A stretch of DNA of 64,000 nt from Vibrio sp. FE10 (GTDB lineage: Bacteria; Pseudomonadota; Gammaproteobacteria; Enterobacterales; Vibrionaceae): positions 496,001 through 560,000 of the forward strand of contig NZ_AP028068.1 in NCBI RefSeq assembly GCF_030297155.1. The letters run 5' to 3'. This document shows, one piece after another, positions 42,001-50,547 of the stretch (the stretch's first letter is position 1; every line of letters starts with the position of its first letter). Under the pieces are notes generated by a model. It did no database searches and was not told the DNA's origin. It saw only the letters and a list, made by a program, of their open reading frames with translations. A program made the position numbers and the translations under genes.

Positions 42001-43968
42001 AAAGTCGCACAAGTAGATGATTGTGGTATCGCAGGTTGGAATCTTCCAGAGAGCGGTGAAGTGATCACGCTATCAACGCGAGACCCTGCAACACTGCCAT
42101 CAAACTTAAGAAGTTACTTAGTATCGAACAATTCTTCAAATACGTTAGCGGATAAAAATGGCGTCGCTGTCACTATAAACAAAGGGCAAGAATATGTTGA
42201 GCAGTATTACAGTAAATACGCATACGCTAAATGGCAATTACCGTCTGGGCCGCAGCTAGTCAGTCACATTGATGCTTCAACAACTGCTGTTGAAACCCTA
42301 CTCAATACACAAAGTTCAATAGTAAAGGCGGCTGAGGCTTACCTAACAACATGGCTAGCGAACAATCAGAAAAAAGCGCAAAGCTACGCGACTTTAGAAG
42401 CCCAAGCACAAGCTAAAGTTGTTGAACTGGCGGCCTTTACGAAACCATGGCTTGACGAATTGAGTGCAGTGACCACGAAGATCACTATTTACGACTTTCA
42501 GGTGTCGGTTGCTCAAAGCCGTACTGATGCGGAGAGCCTTGAGTTCATTACCAAAGTACAAGCTTACAAAGAAAAAGCAGCGAAACTACAGCAAAACTCG
42601 AACGGGTTAAATGCACTAGTTGAAGGTGCTAAGTTTGCTCAAAAAATGGCATTCATCCAGAAAAACTCAGTGATGCTAACCGATGCCACAAGTGCAATAG
42701 GCTCAGCTTCATTGGCTTCAGAGCTGCATCAAGCAAGTTTGGATCTCTACAATGCCATTTCAGTATTAGAGAGCCAATATGCGCAAGTCGCTGACTTCAT
42801 TACTCAACTGAATAGCGCAACCAACGGAATTGGCTCTGAGTTTGATTCGCTCATCGCTCTATATCAAACACTCATCAAAGAGATGAGCACAACAGCCACA
42901 CTCCACGATCTCGCTCAATCCAAAGTGTTAGCAAAAGATGGACTAAAACAAGCGGCAGACAATGGGTTTAGTGTTTCTCAAGCCAACGCAATGGTAAGTA
43001 ATCGCTTCGCCAAGTTGGATGAGCTAGGAAACTACCTACCAAGTGACACAACCTATCAACAAGGTTGGCGCTGTGTTGAAGACACGAAAATTTCAGGAAA
43101 ACGTCGAGTGTGGGCACTGCTCAAAGATGGACTACCGCATGGTGCTGACGATCTTGCCTATGATGCTTCAGCGACCGGATACGCCAGCATACTAGGCAGC
43201 AACGAACTACTCGCTAGCACGAATAACAACAAGCTGTGTGGTTTTAGTGACTGGGAAGTTCCACACTTAGCGCAGTTGCTGTCGATTAACACCAAAGCTG
43301 TCGAAGGTTCAAATTCGAAAATGACCTTGGATACAGACGTATTTCCAAATTACTTGGGACTAAAGCCAAAATACGACAAATCTTATTTCGATAATGGAAC
43401 CACGTTTTATTACTGGTCTAGTTCAGCTAGCGGTGATCAACAATACATCACAAGTTACGACACTAAAGAAAGTAGCCAAACCTTAGATAAAGCTCGTACC
43501 GATGGTTCTGAAGACAAAGTCGTCTTAGCTCGATTATTCAGAGAAAAGTCTGCTAATTATCAGTATCTAAATGCGCAAGGAACGGTAGTAACCAATCGAC
43601 AAAATGCAGTGTGTGCTCAAGACACAGACAGCAACTTGGTTTGGCAACTCTTCTCTCGAGGTGATAGTAGCCGTTTCAAGAAATACGTAGATATTGCCCC
43701 TCTTATCACAGCACAAAATACCAAGAGTATTTGTGGCAAAGCGAATTGGCGTTACCCGACAAAAGCTGAACTGTATAGCCTATTGCCACTTAACAACGAA
43801 GTGTTTGAGTTCAACGAAGCAACTGGTGGTAGCTATGACTATTACATCACCAGCGACCCAGCACCTTATGGCCGCTTCAAAGGGTTAAATATGACGACGA
43901 TAGCGGAGACTGATGTGTCTACCGCGAGCTATTCATCAGCTTATCTATATCGATTAGTTGCAGACTAA
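39100..43968 (+). CDS. Giant surface lipoprotein with Ig/FnIII-like repeats and DUF1566-like C-terminus
   Basis: This protein has 1622 residues. GTG is chosen as start because GGAG lies 5 bases before it. The lipobox LMAC has Cys21. A Cys-bounded acidic loop (CLDKNSNAMCDSADGE, about 57-72) is followed by a SPMTSLIASVSR segment also seen in the divergent lipoprotein. Residues about 270-900 hold at least six units of about 95 residues with the pattern (F/L)(D/A)W-x-x-V...YE(Y/F/I)S/T-LD-G-x-x-W-T...(V/I)-x-V-R(V/L), resembling Ig or fibronectin domains. About 1080-1300 is helical. Three Cys-containing DUF1566-like segments (about 937-990, 1323-1480, 1503-1620; GFSDWEVPHLAQLLSI) end the protein. 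It sits 64 bases upstream of flp, so an adhesin or accessory role for the Tad pilus is plausible but unproved. Confidence 0.82.
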   Translation: MVRNPYKLMSVSLVSTMLMACGGAESDPKLKQSQTQPNSQNISGIALDGYLHNAKVCLDKNSNAMCDSADGEIATTDAEGRFQLNIDNDVAQYPILVEAVAGVTIDMDSPNQPIESGFTLEVPSSNSDVISPMTSLIASVSRTSGISFDEATQLVASDLGIDQQLAVGDYSASNSTISREVHMFARGVTRALQEAQMASVDAGVDQVNARKGSMYKLAELDLAEFKAKTDLLSHGASGTDSALKQLGKEYRDQLKVSQEDIDGNEIITRPPAPKHGQVNDASDTFDWQFVRGFNQNTDYEYSLDSGKAWTTVIRKPIVVGKLAFDKGVVQVRVSASNVRNTPAGKPMLSDKAFTLTTVPAAPAWITVNNAINQFDWAFVDSFNELGLYEYSLDNGSSWTQATEKPQDIPDLDIPVGHLKVRVAKDDSLGQPTGLSSASEQSMTVTPIQPAQPVLDFANDSTNQINWLWVNEYNDPSYYEINLGNGWQDVTELPYLVGNVSLPANTISVRVKSNALDARPAGVPLVISSAFTRSENQPVAPTSPIVDDAENTFAWKNVEGFTGSDSYEYSLDRGITFTPVTSNPQAIPDEIFSKGQVCVRVKAESDPLHDPGEALCSDKGYSVTPNMPTAPTSPISQDGLDTFDWTFVTGFSEVTDYEINTLNTGWTVVTTKPYQLNDQAYAIDSIQVRVKRDPITGRPSGSELTNDVAFTVRPSAPIAPTGLVVNDTDNTLDWAYFGDFTQPEHFEVTLDSGLTWTKVTAKPVVIGNVDKNIAEVQLRIGANPTNGMPHGVATPTAQAFTKVFEIPAPTSPEIVNTFTGSNPINTNGFQWDYLTANVEGQSVRFDQAEYYEFTNDQGVTWHPVVSKPQFIGPEAYDKASVGVRLKKQAKEGVSNSVSDTLWATDASSRFTALKFVPMKTRSQAADFSYGGSWNSYSLNCIAEYDDKGQGEPTFWAERFSSEIDTVFDKVAQVDDCGIAGWNLPESGEVITLSTRDPATLPSNLRSYLVSNNSSNTLADKNGVAVTINKGQEYVEQYYSKYAYAKWQLPSGPQLVSHIDASTTAVETLLNTQSSIVKAAEAYLTTWLANNQKKAQSYATLEAQAQAKVVELAAFTKPWLDELSAVTTKITIYDFQVSVAQSRTDAESLEFITKVQAYKEKAAKLQQNSNGLNALVEGAKFAQKMAFIQKNSVMLTDATSAIGSASLASELHQASLDLYNAISVLESQYAQVADFITQLNSATNGIGSEFDSLIALYQTLIKEMSTTATLHDLAQSKVLAKDGLKQAADNGFSVSQANAMVSNRFAKLDELGNYLPSDTTYQQGWRCVEDTKISGKRRVWALLKDGLPHGADDLAYDASATGYASILGSNELLASTNNNKLCGFSDWEVPHLAQLLSINTKAVEGSNSKMTLDTDVFPNYLGLKPKYDKSYFDNGTTFYYWSSSASGDQQYITSYDTKESSQTLDKARTDGSEDKVVLARLFREKSANYQYLNAQGTVVTNRQNAVCAQDTDSNLVWQLFSRGDSSRFKKYVDIAPLITAQNTKSICGKANWRYPTKAELYSLLPLNNEVFEFNEATGGSYDYYITSDPAPYGRFKGLNMTTIAETDVSTASYSSAYLYRLVAD

Positions 43969-43990
43969 CGACACCTTTACTAATTACCAC

Positions 43991-44014
43991 AGCAGCCTCA
44001 ACTGAGGCTGCTTC
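43991..44014 (+). terminator. Hairpin between giant lipoprotein gene and flp
   Basis: The stem AGCAGCCTCA/TGAGGCTGCT has a tiny AC loop and is followed by TCTATCT. It may terminate or attenuate transcription from the lipoprotein gene into the tad operon, or protect the flp mRNA end. Confidence 0.6.
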
Positions 44015-44032
44015 TATCTAGGAAATAACAAC

Positions 44033-44212
44033 ATGTTTAACAAGAAAAAGCAGCGCGGTGCGGCCGCTATCGAATACGCAATCCTCGCAGCAGCAATGTC
44101 TGTGGTCTTGCTTAATTTTGTAGGCGGCGAGAATGGTGATCTAACCGAAGCCATTACTGACGCTTACGAAACTGTCGTCAAGCAGCTCAAAGACGCTCAA
44201 AAATCAGAATAA
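44033..44212 (+). CDS. flp: Flp-family type IVb pilin
   Basis: This small pilin has 59 residues: a short basic leader (MFNKKKQRG), then AAAIEYAILAAAMSVVLLNF. The Gly/Ala processing site with Glu and Tyr at +5 and +6 is the Flp signature. Prepilin peptidase cleaves after Gly9, and the mature subunit polymerises into the Tad pilus, which mediates tight surface attachment. The C-terminal part is hydrophilic and acidic-basic. It is first in the tad cluster, 30 bases before cpaB. A prepilin peptidase gene (tadV) normally found next to flp is missing here. Confidence 0.95.
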   Translation: MFNKKKQRGAAAIEYAILAAAMSVVLLNFVGGENGDLTEAITDAYETVVKQLKDAQKSE

Positions 44213-44242
44213 GCCCGTTTACCGTAAATTAAAGGAATAGTT

Positions 44243-45124
44243 ATGACTGCCAAGCGACTCATGTTGCTGTCGTTATTTTGCTCGGTGCTCGGATTGTCCG
44301 TTTTACTGTTGAGCCAAACCAATAGCGAGTCTGTGACCACCTCTTCTAAACAAGCCGCTAAGCAAACGGTCAAAGTGCTGGTTCCAACTCGTACGATTGA
44401 GATAGGCCAAACCTACACGCCAAACTCGTTTCGATGGAAAGAAGTTCCACAGCAAGAGTTAGAGAACTACATCGACCACGTGGCACCGGAAGATATTTCT
44501 GCCGACCACACGATGTCAGGGCTAGCACGCACCAAACTCGTCAAAGACTCAATATTGTCGAAAGCGGACATTACCGAGCCGAAAGGTGGCTACTCGCTCT
44601 CATTGAAGTTGCAACCAGGCTATCGCGCGATTTCAGTCCCTGTCGATCAAGTCACGTCTAATTCAGGCTTCATTGAGCCGGGCGACCGAGTAGATATTCT
44701 CCTACTCGGTTCACAAGATGGTGAGCTACTTCGTTATGGCAATTCATCTCAAGGACTGTACGTTACAACGATAGTTCATGATGCAAGAGTCTTGGCATTT
44801 AATAATAAGCAAACGGCAGAATCTTATCAAAAGGCTCGGGAATCGAATGGTTTCGAAAATGGTATCCCTGACGACAGCAGTGTCTCTTTAGAAGTGACAC
44901 CCGAGCAAGCAAACCAAGTGGTCCTTGCGAAACAATTAGGAAAGTTAACGCTTGTATTGCGTGGGCAAAACGAGGCTCAAGATCAACCTCAACACGCAAA
45001 TGCAGTGACGCTGAAAGTCATTTCTCCAGACACAACTCAGGTATTACCTGACGTAGGATTGGTGGAATTTAGAGCCGACAATAAAACGGTTAAAACTAAT
45101 ACTGGAGCTGATAACAATGGCTAA
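44243..45124 (+). CDS. cpaB: Flp pilus assembly protein CpaB/RcpC
   Basis: The protein has 293 residues with an N-terminal membrane anchor or signal segment (LMLLSLFCSVLGLSVLLLSQ), a SAF-like domain (about 45-115, VLVPTRTIEIGQTYTPNSF) and the CpaB core with YRAISVPVDQVTSNSGFIEPGDRVDILL, the family hallmark. It is a periplasmic component that stabilises or caps the secretin and may bind peptidoglycan. AAAGGA precedes the ATG. The stop overlaps the secretin start by 8 bases. Confidence 0.92.
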   Translation: MTAKRLMLLSLFCSVLGLSVLLLSQTNSESVTTSSKQAAKQTVKVLVPTRTIEIGQTYTPNSFRWKEVPQQELENYIDHVAPEDISADHTMSGLARTKLVKDSILSKADITEPKGGYSLSLKLQPGYRAISVPVDQVTSNSGFIEPGDRVDILLLGSQDGELLRYGNSSQGLYVTTIVHDARVLAFNNKQTAESYQKARESNGFENGIPDDSSVSLEVTPEQANQVVLAKQLGKLTLVLRGQNEAQDQPQHANAVTLKVISPDTTQVLPDVGLVEFRADNKTVKTNTGADNNG

Positions 45125-46502
45125 TATCTGTCGTTGGTGGGGTGTTCTCCTGCTCTCAAGCCTATGTGTCTCTTTTGCATCTGCAGCATCAACATTTGAT
45201 GTGACGATCAATGAGGCAAGAATGATTCACTTACCAGAAAAAGCTAAATCCATTTTCATCTCGAGCACCCATATCGCTGATTACCAAACCTTGACCAATA
45301 CCAAGGTGATGATATTCGGTAAGCGAGCGGGCAGCGCTACGATCACCGTTTTGAATGAACAAGAACGCGTGATTTATACCAATAAAATTCGCGTGACACA
45401 CAACAGCCGCGAGTTCAATGAACTGGTTAAAAACAAGTTCCCAGAAGCGTCAGTCAACGCGGAATCTCTGGGCGGAAAACTCTGGCTTAAAGGACGCGTT
45501 CCCTCTCCGATGATGGCACACAATATCGTGTCGCTCGCGAAAGGCTACTTATCCCCGATTGTCGGTTCTACCGAACAACAAGAGAGCTCGAATTCAAAAG
45601 GAAACAGTAATTCAACCAATCAAAATCAGCAAACTCAATCCAATGATGATGAGCTAATCAATCAATTGGTTGTCACCATGCCAAATCAGGTCAACATTCG
45701 TGTAAAAATCGCTGAAGTCTCAAGAAATGTATCCAATAAGTTGGGCATCAAATGGGGTTCAATCGCTGGCGGTGTAGGGCAATTTTCGTTTTCAAAGCTG
45801 CCTAATGTCAGTAGTTGGGGCAAGCCGAGCATTACCGCTCTGATTGATGCTCTAGCAACCAACGGCATGATGTCTGTGCTTGCTGAACCTAACTTGACCG
45901 CGATGTCAGGCGAAGATGCGGAGTTTTTGGTTGGTGGACAAGTACCGCTACCACTGATTACGGCTGACACCACTCAAATCGAGTACAAGGATTTCGGTGT
46001 GAAACTGAACTTCACCCCAACCGTGCTCAGCCAAAACCGTATCAGCTTAAAAGTGAATCCCGAGGTCAGTAACGTCTCAATCGAGAGCCAACAAGTGATA
46101 CACGGAACTAACTTCCCTTCTTTTACCACTCGTAGCGCCTCCACCACCATTGAATTGGCGAGTGGGCAGAGCTTCGCTTTAGGCGGGTTATTGAAATCGG
46201 AAGACATTGAACAGCTACAAAAAGTACCGCTTATCGGTGAAATACCGGTTCTCGGTAGCCTGTTCCGATCGACTGAATTCACTCGTAGAGAAACAGAGCT
46301 GGTCATCATTGTAACGGCTTACCTAGTTCAGCCAACTCGTTCGGACTCAATGCCACTCCCAACCGATGGCTTAATCCCGTTGAGCGATGTTGAACGTTTA
46401 CTGGCATGGCCAAGAATTCAACAAAAAACATCAAATAATAAAGCGACTTACACCGACAACCAGAAGCCTCGCTTACTGGGTGACAACGGGTTCTACTACT
46501 GA
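45117..46502 (+). CDS. cpaC: Tad outer-membrane secretin CpaC/RcpA
   Basis: The protein has 461 residues with a signal peptide (ending about residue 23, FASAASTF), an N-terminal pilus-assembly domain with the family segment VTINEARMIHLPEKAKSIFIS, a BON-like middle and the secretin domain (about 180-430). The secretin core is clear: ALIDALATNGMMSVLAEPNLTAMSGEDAEFLVGGQVPLP, followed by VPLIGEIPVLGSLFRS. It forms the outer-membrane pore for the pilus. A Gln/Asn/Ser-rich insert sits near residues 160-178. Confidence 0.94.
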   Translation: MANICRWWGVLLLSSLCVSFASAASTFDVTINEARMIHLPEKAKSIFISSTHIADYQTLTNTKVMIFGKRAGSATITVLNEQERVIYTNKIRVTHNSREFNELVKNKFPEASVNAESLGGKLWLKGRVPSPMMAHNIVSLAKGYLSPIVGSTEQQESSNSKGNSNSTNQNQQTQSNDDELINQLVVTMPNQVNIRVKIAEVSRNVSNKLGIKWGSIAGGVGQFSFSKLPNVSSWGKPSITALIDALATNGMMSVLAEPNLTAMSGEDAEFLVGGQVPLPLITADTTQIEYKDFGVKLNFTPTVLSQNRISLKVNPEVSNVSIESQQVIHGTNFPSFTTRSASTTIELASGQSFALGGLLKSEDIEQLQKVPLIGEIPVLGSLFRSTEFTRRETELVIIVTAYLVQPTRSDSMPLPTDGLIPLSDVERLLAWPRIQQKTSNNKATYTDNQKPRLLGDNGFYY

Positions 46503-46509
46503 GGACATC

Positions 46510-47133
46510 ATGAACAAATTATCCTTATTACTGCCCGCTCTCTTTGCGCTTGCGGGTTGCGCGCCAACGCCTACAACCCAACAACCTTCTGTGGATGTGG
46601 TGTCCGTGACAAACAAGCTGACTTTAACACTGTCGGGTAAAACGTTATCGGCTCAAGAGAAAGATGACATCTCTGATTTTATTGCTCGCCGAGGCACGCT
46701 ATCCAACTTAATGGTCAAGATTGAAAATACGACTCAGAAAGGAGAAAGCCAAAGTGAAAAAATTAGGCTTCGTCTGATCGAGTCAGGCCTCTACCCTTCG
46801 CAAATTTCAGTGTCAGACACTGCGGCGCAAGGTAAAGGCGACATCACGATTTTTCTTGAATCTTATCGAGCCAAAGTAACGGCATGTGACGCAGGGAAAA
46901 CGCCAAGAACCACACTCAACGCTTATCGTACTCAGCGCAATTTTGGCTGTGCGAATGCCAATGCACTGGCGCAAATGGTCGCAAACCCAAAAGACCTGAT
47001 TGTTGGTCAGCCCATCGACAGTGCACAAGGACAAAAAGCTGTGTCCAGCATCGATAACTACTTTGCGCCACCAGCACAAACCCAACAGATAAACTCTGGT
47101 TCTTCGAATACCACGCTAGGAGGTTCGCAATGA
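46510..47133 (+). CDS. cpaD: Tad pilus lipoprotein CpaD/RcpB-like
   Basis: Start is taken at 46510, since TGAGGAC lies just before that ATG; upstream in-frame codons overlap the secretin gene and lack a signal. The 207-residue product has a lipobox (LFALAGC, Cys at about residue 17). The C-terminal half contains NFGCANANALAQMVANPKDLIVGQP, the CpaD signature. The protein is an outer-membrane-associated partner needed for secretin stability. The stop overlaps the start of cpaE as ATGA. Confidence 0.9.
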   Translation: MNKLSLLLPALFALAGCAPTPTTQQPSVDVVSVTNKLTLTLSGKTLSAQEKDDISDFIARRGTLSNLMVKIENTTQKGESQSEKIRLRLIESGLYPSQISVSDTAAQGKGDITIFLESYRAKVTACDAGKTPRTTLNAYRTQRNFGCANANALAQMVANPKDLIVGQPIDSAQGQKAVSSIDNYFAPPAQTQQINSGSSNTTLGGSQ

Positions 47134-48290
47134 ATCAAGTACATAATTTAACGGTACTCATCGCGGCATCGGAGCAACTCGATACATTAGCGCTCACATA
47201 CACACTGAATGATTTCGGTATCAACAACATCAAGACCTCTTCGAATCAAGAAGATGACGTGGTGAGACAGGTACTGAAGAACGACGTTAAAACCATCTTC
47301 CTCGATGTACTGAATAGCGAATTGCCAGAGTCGAAACAAGTTGTGCAGCGCTTAATACAACGTACTGGCTGCCAAGTTATCGCGATTGGTCATTCAGCCG
47401 AAATTTTTGCTTACCGTGGAATGCTCGCATCCGGTGCCAGTGACTATTTAGTCAACCCTGTGACACCACAAGATCTTGAACACGTCTCCTTTGCTGCTTT
47501 GCAACTCAACAACGAAAAACGAAATGAAAAAATCGTTTCCATTGTCAGTTCAAAAGGTGGCTCAGGAAGCAGCACCATTATAGCGACGTTATCGCAGCAG
47601 CTTGCCGAACTCGGGAAACGAGTAACTTGTATGGACCTCGATTTTTCGATGGGTGATTTGGATTTGCTACTCAATGTAGAAGGCAACACGGCGTTGGTAG
47701 AGCTTTTACAATACCCAGAAAGATTAGAACCTCTCGTATTTGAGCGCAGTGGGATCAGTGTGTCACCCGAGCACACGCTCTTTACCGGTTATCTACCTTT
47801 AGACACCACACCATTTTGGCCACAAAAGATTGCATTCGATCAGTTTACAAAGTTCTGCCTGCAAAGTTCAGACTACTTATTGATCGACATCCCGACCTAT
47901 TCATTGCGTGACCAGGTTGGCTTTGAAGCGCTTAAAAGTGCCGATATTCGAATCATTGTGGTTGAACCTACACTCAGCTCCATTCGCAATGCTGGTCAGA
48001 TAATCAAACGACTTCAAAACCAAGCGACTTCACAAACCATTGTGGTGTTGAACCATTGTAAGTCCGATTCCGCATCCCTTATTTCGGTCAATGATGTGAA
48101 GAAATCACTCGGAACATCCGTAGACGTCGTGATTCCGTTTTTGCCTAACCATTTCCTGAGCAAGTCATCGCTTGGTCAGCCTGCCCATAAAGGCAATAGG
48201 AAAGTGAAGCTCGCGTTTAACTCTCTACTTGAACTAGTCACTGGTGAGCCGCAACAAGGCAGCCGCCGTTTTTGGAAGCGAGGCGCATAA
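47130..48290 (+). CDS. tadZ: Tad pilus localisation ATPase CpaE/TadZ
   Basis: The protein has 386 residues: an N-terminal receiver-like domain (1-125) lacking an obvious phospho-acceptor Asp pattern, then a ParA/MinD-type ATPase (about 135-375). The deviant Walker A is SSKGGSGSSTIIATL, and the switch region is MDLDFSMGDLDLLLN. TadZ acts at the inner-membrane face to place the pilus machine at the cell pole. A perfect AGGAGG precedes the start. The stop overlaps tadA as TAATG. Confidence 0.92.
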   Translation: MNQVHNLTVLIAASEQLDTLALTYTLNDFGINNIKTSSNQEDDVVRQVLKNDVKTIFLDVLNSELPESKQVVQRLIQRTGCQVIAIGHSAEIFAYRGMLASGASDYLVNPVTPQDLEHVSFAALQLNNEKRNEKIVSIVSSKGGSGSSTIIATLSQQLAELGKRVTCMDLDFSMGDLDLLLNVEGNTALVELLQYPERLEPLVFERSGISVSPEHTLFTGYLPLDTTPFWPQKIAFDQFTKFCLQSSDYLLIDIPTYSLRDQVGFEALKSADIRIIVVEPTLSSIRNAGQIIKRLQNQATSQTIVVLNHCKSDSASLISVNDVKKSLGTSVDVVIPFLPNHFLSKSSLGQPAHKGNRKVKLAFNSLLELVTGEPQQGSRRFWKRGA

Positions 48291-49633
48291 TGTTTGGTCA
48301 GAACACACAAGCCTTAGATTCGATTGAAGCGAATAGAGCTCGAACACATGAATCCCTAACATCAACACCTTCGGTTCGTGAGCATTATCACGTGATTCAT
48401 GAAGAGGTCATCAAGGCGATCGACCCATCGGTTGTAGTGAGCTTAAGTGCACCCGATCTTGAAGCTAGAATTGCCGAAATGGTGTCAGATATCGTGGTCT
48501 CTAAGCAGTTACCGCTTGGTCACAAAGATGTCGCTCATTCGGTGGAACAATTGCTCAATGAGTTTCTAGGATTAGGTCCACTGCAGCCCTTAATCGAAGA
48601 CCAAGGCATTACCGACATCATGGTCAATGGATACCGTGAAGTCTACGTAGAACGCTCAGGGAAATTGCAAAAAACGGCCGTTCAATTTCGCAATGAAGAA
48701 CAACTTCTCAACCTAGCGCGACGCATCGTCAGCAAGGTTGGACGAAGAATCGATGAATCGAATCCATTAGTCGATGCTCGGTTGGATGATGGTAGCCGTG
48801 TCAATGTGATGATCCCACCGCTAGCGCTTGATGGAACCTACATTTCCATCCGGAAATTCAATGAGAATAAGCTAACACTCAGCCAATTGGCTCAGTTTGG
48901 CGCAATGTCGAAATCGATGGTTAAGCTTATCGATATTATTGTTCGCTCACGCCTTAATGTGCTTGTTGCGGGAGGCACTGGTGCAGGTAAAACCACCCTG
49001 CTCAATGCGATGTCTTTTAGCATTTCACCTCAAGAACGCATCATTACCATTGAAGACACCGCAGAACTGCGTCTACAACAGCCTCATGTTGTGCGCGCTG
49101 AAACTCGCCCAGCCAATGCCGAAGGCTTAACGCCAATTACCCAGCGAGAGTTGGTGCGAAATGCTCTACGTATGCGACCAGATCGCATCATTTTAGGCGA
49201 AGTTCGTGGCGATGAAGCCTTTGAAATGATGCAGGCAATGAACACCGGCCATGATGGTTCACTGTGTACATTGCATGCAAACTCGGCGACTGACGCACTC
49301 GTTCGCATGGAAAACATGTTGATGATGAGCCAAGCGACTCTGCCTCTGTTCTCATTGCGCCGCCAAATCGCAGACACCATCGATGTCGTTATACAAGTCG
49401 AAAGAATGCGTGATGGCAAACGACGCATTGTTTCGATAACCGAGGTGCAAGGGTTAGAAGGAGAACAATACATCACTCAAGACTTGTTCAAATTCAAGCC
49501 TTTATCGGAGGATCAACAAGGCAACCTAATTGGCGAATACAAGAGTGCTAAGTGCGTACCAAGCTTCAATGAAAAAGCCAAATACCACCAACTCGATGCT
49601 CAACTCAGAGTAGCGATGGAGCTTGAAGCCTGA
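48290..49633 (+). CDS. tadA: Tad secretion ATPase TadA/CpaF
   Basis: This 447-residue type II/IV secretion hexameric ATPase starts at the ATG at 48290, coupled to the tadZ stop; a TTG 18 bases upstream is less likely. The N-terminal domain is about 1-200 and the ATPase follows: Walker A GGTGAGKTTLLNA near residue 226, the Asp-box EDTAELRLQQPHV, Walker B region PDRIILGEVRGDEAFEM and the His box GHDGSLCTLHANSATDAL. It powers pilus extension and, in the Tad system, probably retraction. Confidence 0.96.
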   Translation: MFGQNTQALDSIEANRARTHESLTSTPSVREHYHVIHEEVIKAIDPSVVVSLSAPDLEARIAEMVSDIVVSKQLPLGHKDVAHSVEQLLNEFLGLGPLQPLIEDQGITDIMVNGYREVYVERSGKLQKTAVQFRNEEQLLNLARRIVSKVGRRIDESNPLVDARLDDGSRVNVMIPPLALDGTYISIRKFNENKLTLSQLAQFGAMSKSMVKLIDIIVRSRLNVLVAGGTGAGKTTLLNAMSFSISPQERIITIEDTAELRLQQPHVVRAETRPANAEGLTPITQRELVRNALRMRPDRIILGEVRGDEAFEMMQAMNTGHDGSLCTLHANSATDALVRMENMLMMSQATLPLFSLRRQIADTIDVVIQVERMRDGKRRIVSITEVQGLEGEQYITQDLFKFKPLSEDQQGNLIGEYKSAKCVPSFNEKAKYHQLDAQLRVAMELEA

Positions 49634-50547
49634 TGATCCTAGTTCTCACTGTTTTTGTTTTGTTTGTCGCGATTGGGTTAATCAGATTGAGCTCTAAGCA
49701 AGCCATCGTCAATAAACGGCTGTTATTAGTATGCGGCAGTCAACGCTCGCTTTCAGCTGACGTTTCAATCAAAAAAACCAACCACCAGCGTAGCAACAAA
49801 CTGCATGCTTTCTTTTTACGAATGAATGCATTGCTACCAGTTTGGGATAAGTACTTTATTGCCTTGTCAGCTATCGGCTTCCCTGCATCTGGCCACATGT
49901 TATTTCCCCAACTGGCAATGCATCATCAACTTTTCGCCGCTGTTGGACTTTGGTTTGTATGCACATGTGCCTTGGTGATGTACCGCCGAAAAATGCAGGT
50001 AGAAGAGTTCGAACAAGGCATCATCAATGTACTTGGCTTAATTTCTAGAGCGGTGGCTGCAGGGCTCTCAGTCCCACAAGCAATTGAACAAGTGTCAGAA
50101 ACCCAACCTGGACTGCTAGGACGTGAGTTCTCGTATATTCGCGATAATTTAACACTCGGTTTAAGCCTTCGCCAAAGCCTCGATGATGCATGCGTTCGCC
50201 TTCCTTACAGCAGTTTCCGCTACTTCTCGGTCGCGTTGATCCTCAATCAATCGAATGGTGGCCAACTGCGCGACATTCTTCAAAGCTTGAGCAGAACCAT
50301 GCATGATAATCGAGCGATGAGAAAAAAGGTCAAAAGCTTAACCTCGGAGCCTCGTATGACAGCCCTCTTTCTCTCTATCTTACCCTTGGGGTTATTGGGT
50401 GGTATCTATTTGATGGAACCCACCATGATCGTCCAATTGTTCAACACAGAATCGGGACAGCGGGTACTAACCTACGCCGTCATTAGCATCAGCTCAGGTA
50501 CACTCATTTTGAACGCTCTGACTCGTAACAAAAGGTTCTCATCATGA
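49633..50547 (+). CDS. tadB: Tad inner-membrane platform protein TadB
   Basis: This 304-residue polytopic protein has membrane segments at the N-terminus, near 85-115 and at the C-terminus. The cytoplasmic T2SSF domain (about 135-260) contains ISRAVAAGLSVPQAIEQVSE and LRQSLDDACVRLPYSSFRYF. It forms the platform on which TadA acts, together with TadC. Start and stop overlap both neighbours (TGATG and ATGATG). Confidence 0.93.
   Translation: MILVLTVFVLFVAIGLIRLSSKQAIVNKRLLLVCGSQRSLSADVSIKKTNHQRSNKLHAFFLRMNALLPVWDKYFIALSAIGFPASGHMLFPQLAMHHQLFAAVGLWFVCTCALVMYRRKMQVEEFEQGIINVLGLISRAVAAGLSVPQAIEQVSETQPGLLGREFSYIRDNLTLGLSLRQSLDDACVRLPYSSFRYFSVALILNQSNGGQLRDILQSLSRTMHDNRAMRKKVKSLTSEPRMTALFLSILPLGLLGGIYLMEPTMIVQLFNTESGQRVLTYAVISISSGTLILNALTRNKRFSS

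Noticed and set aside
46387..46509. N-terminal extension of the CpaD gene
   Set aside because: It lies within the secretin gene, and the lipoprotein signal begins only at 46510, which has its own ribosome-binding site.
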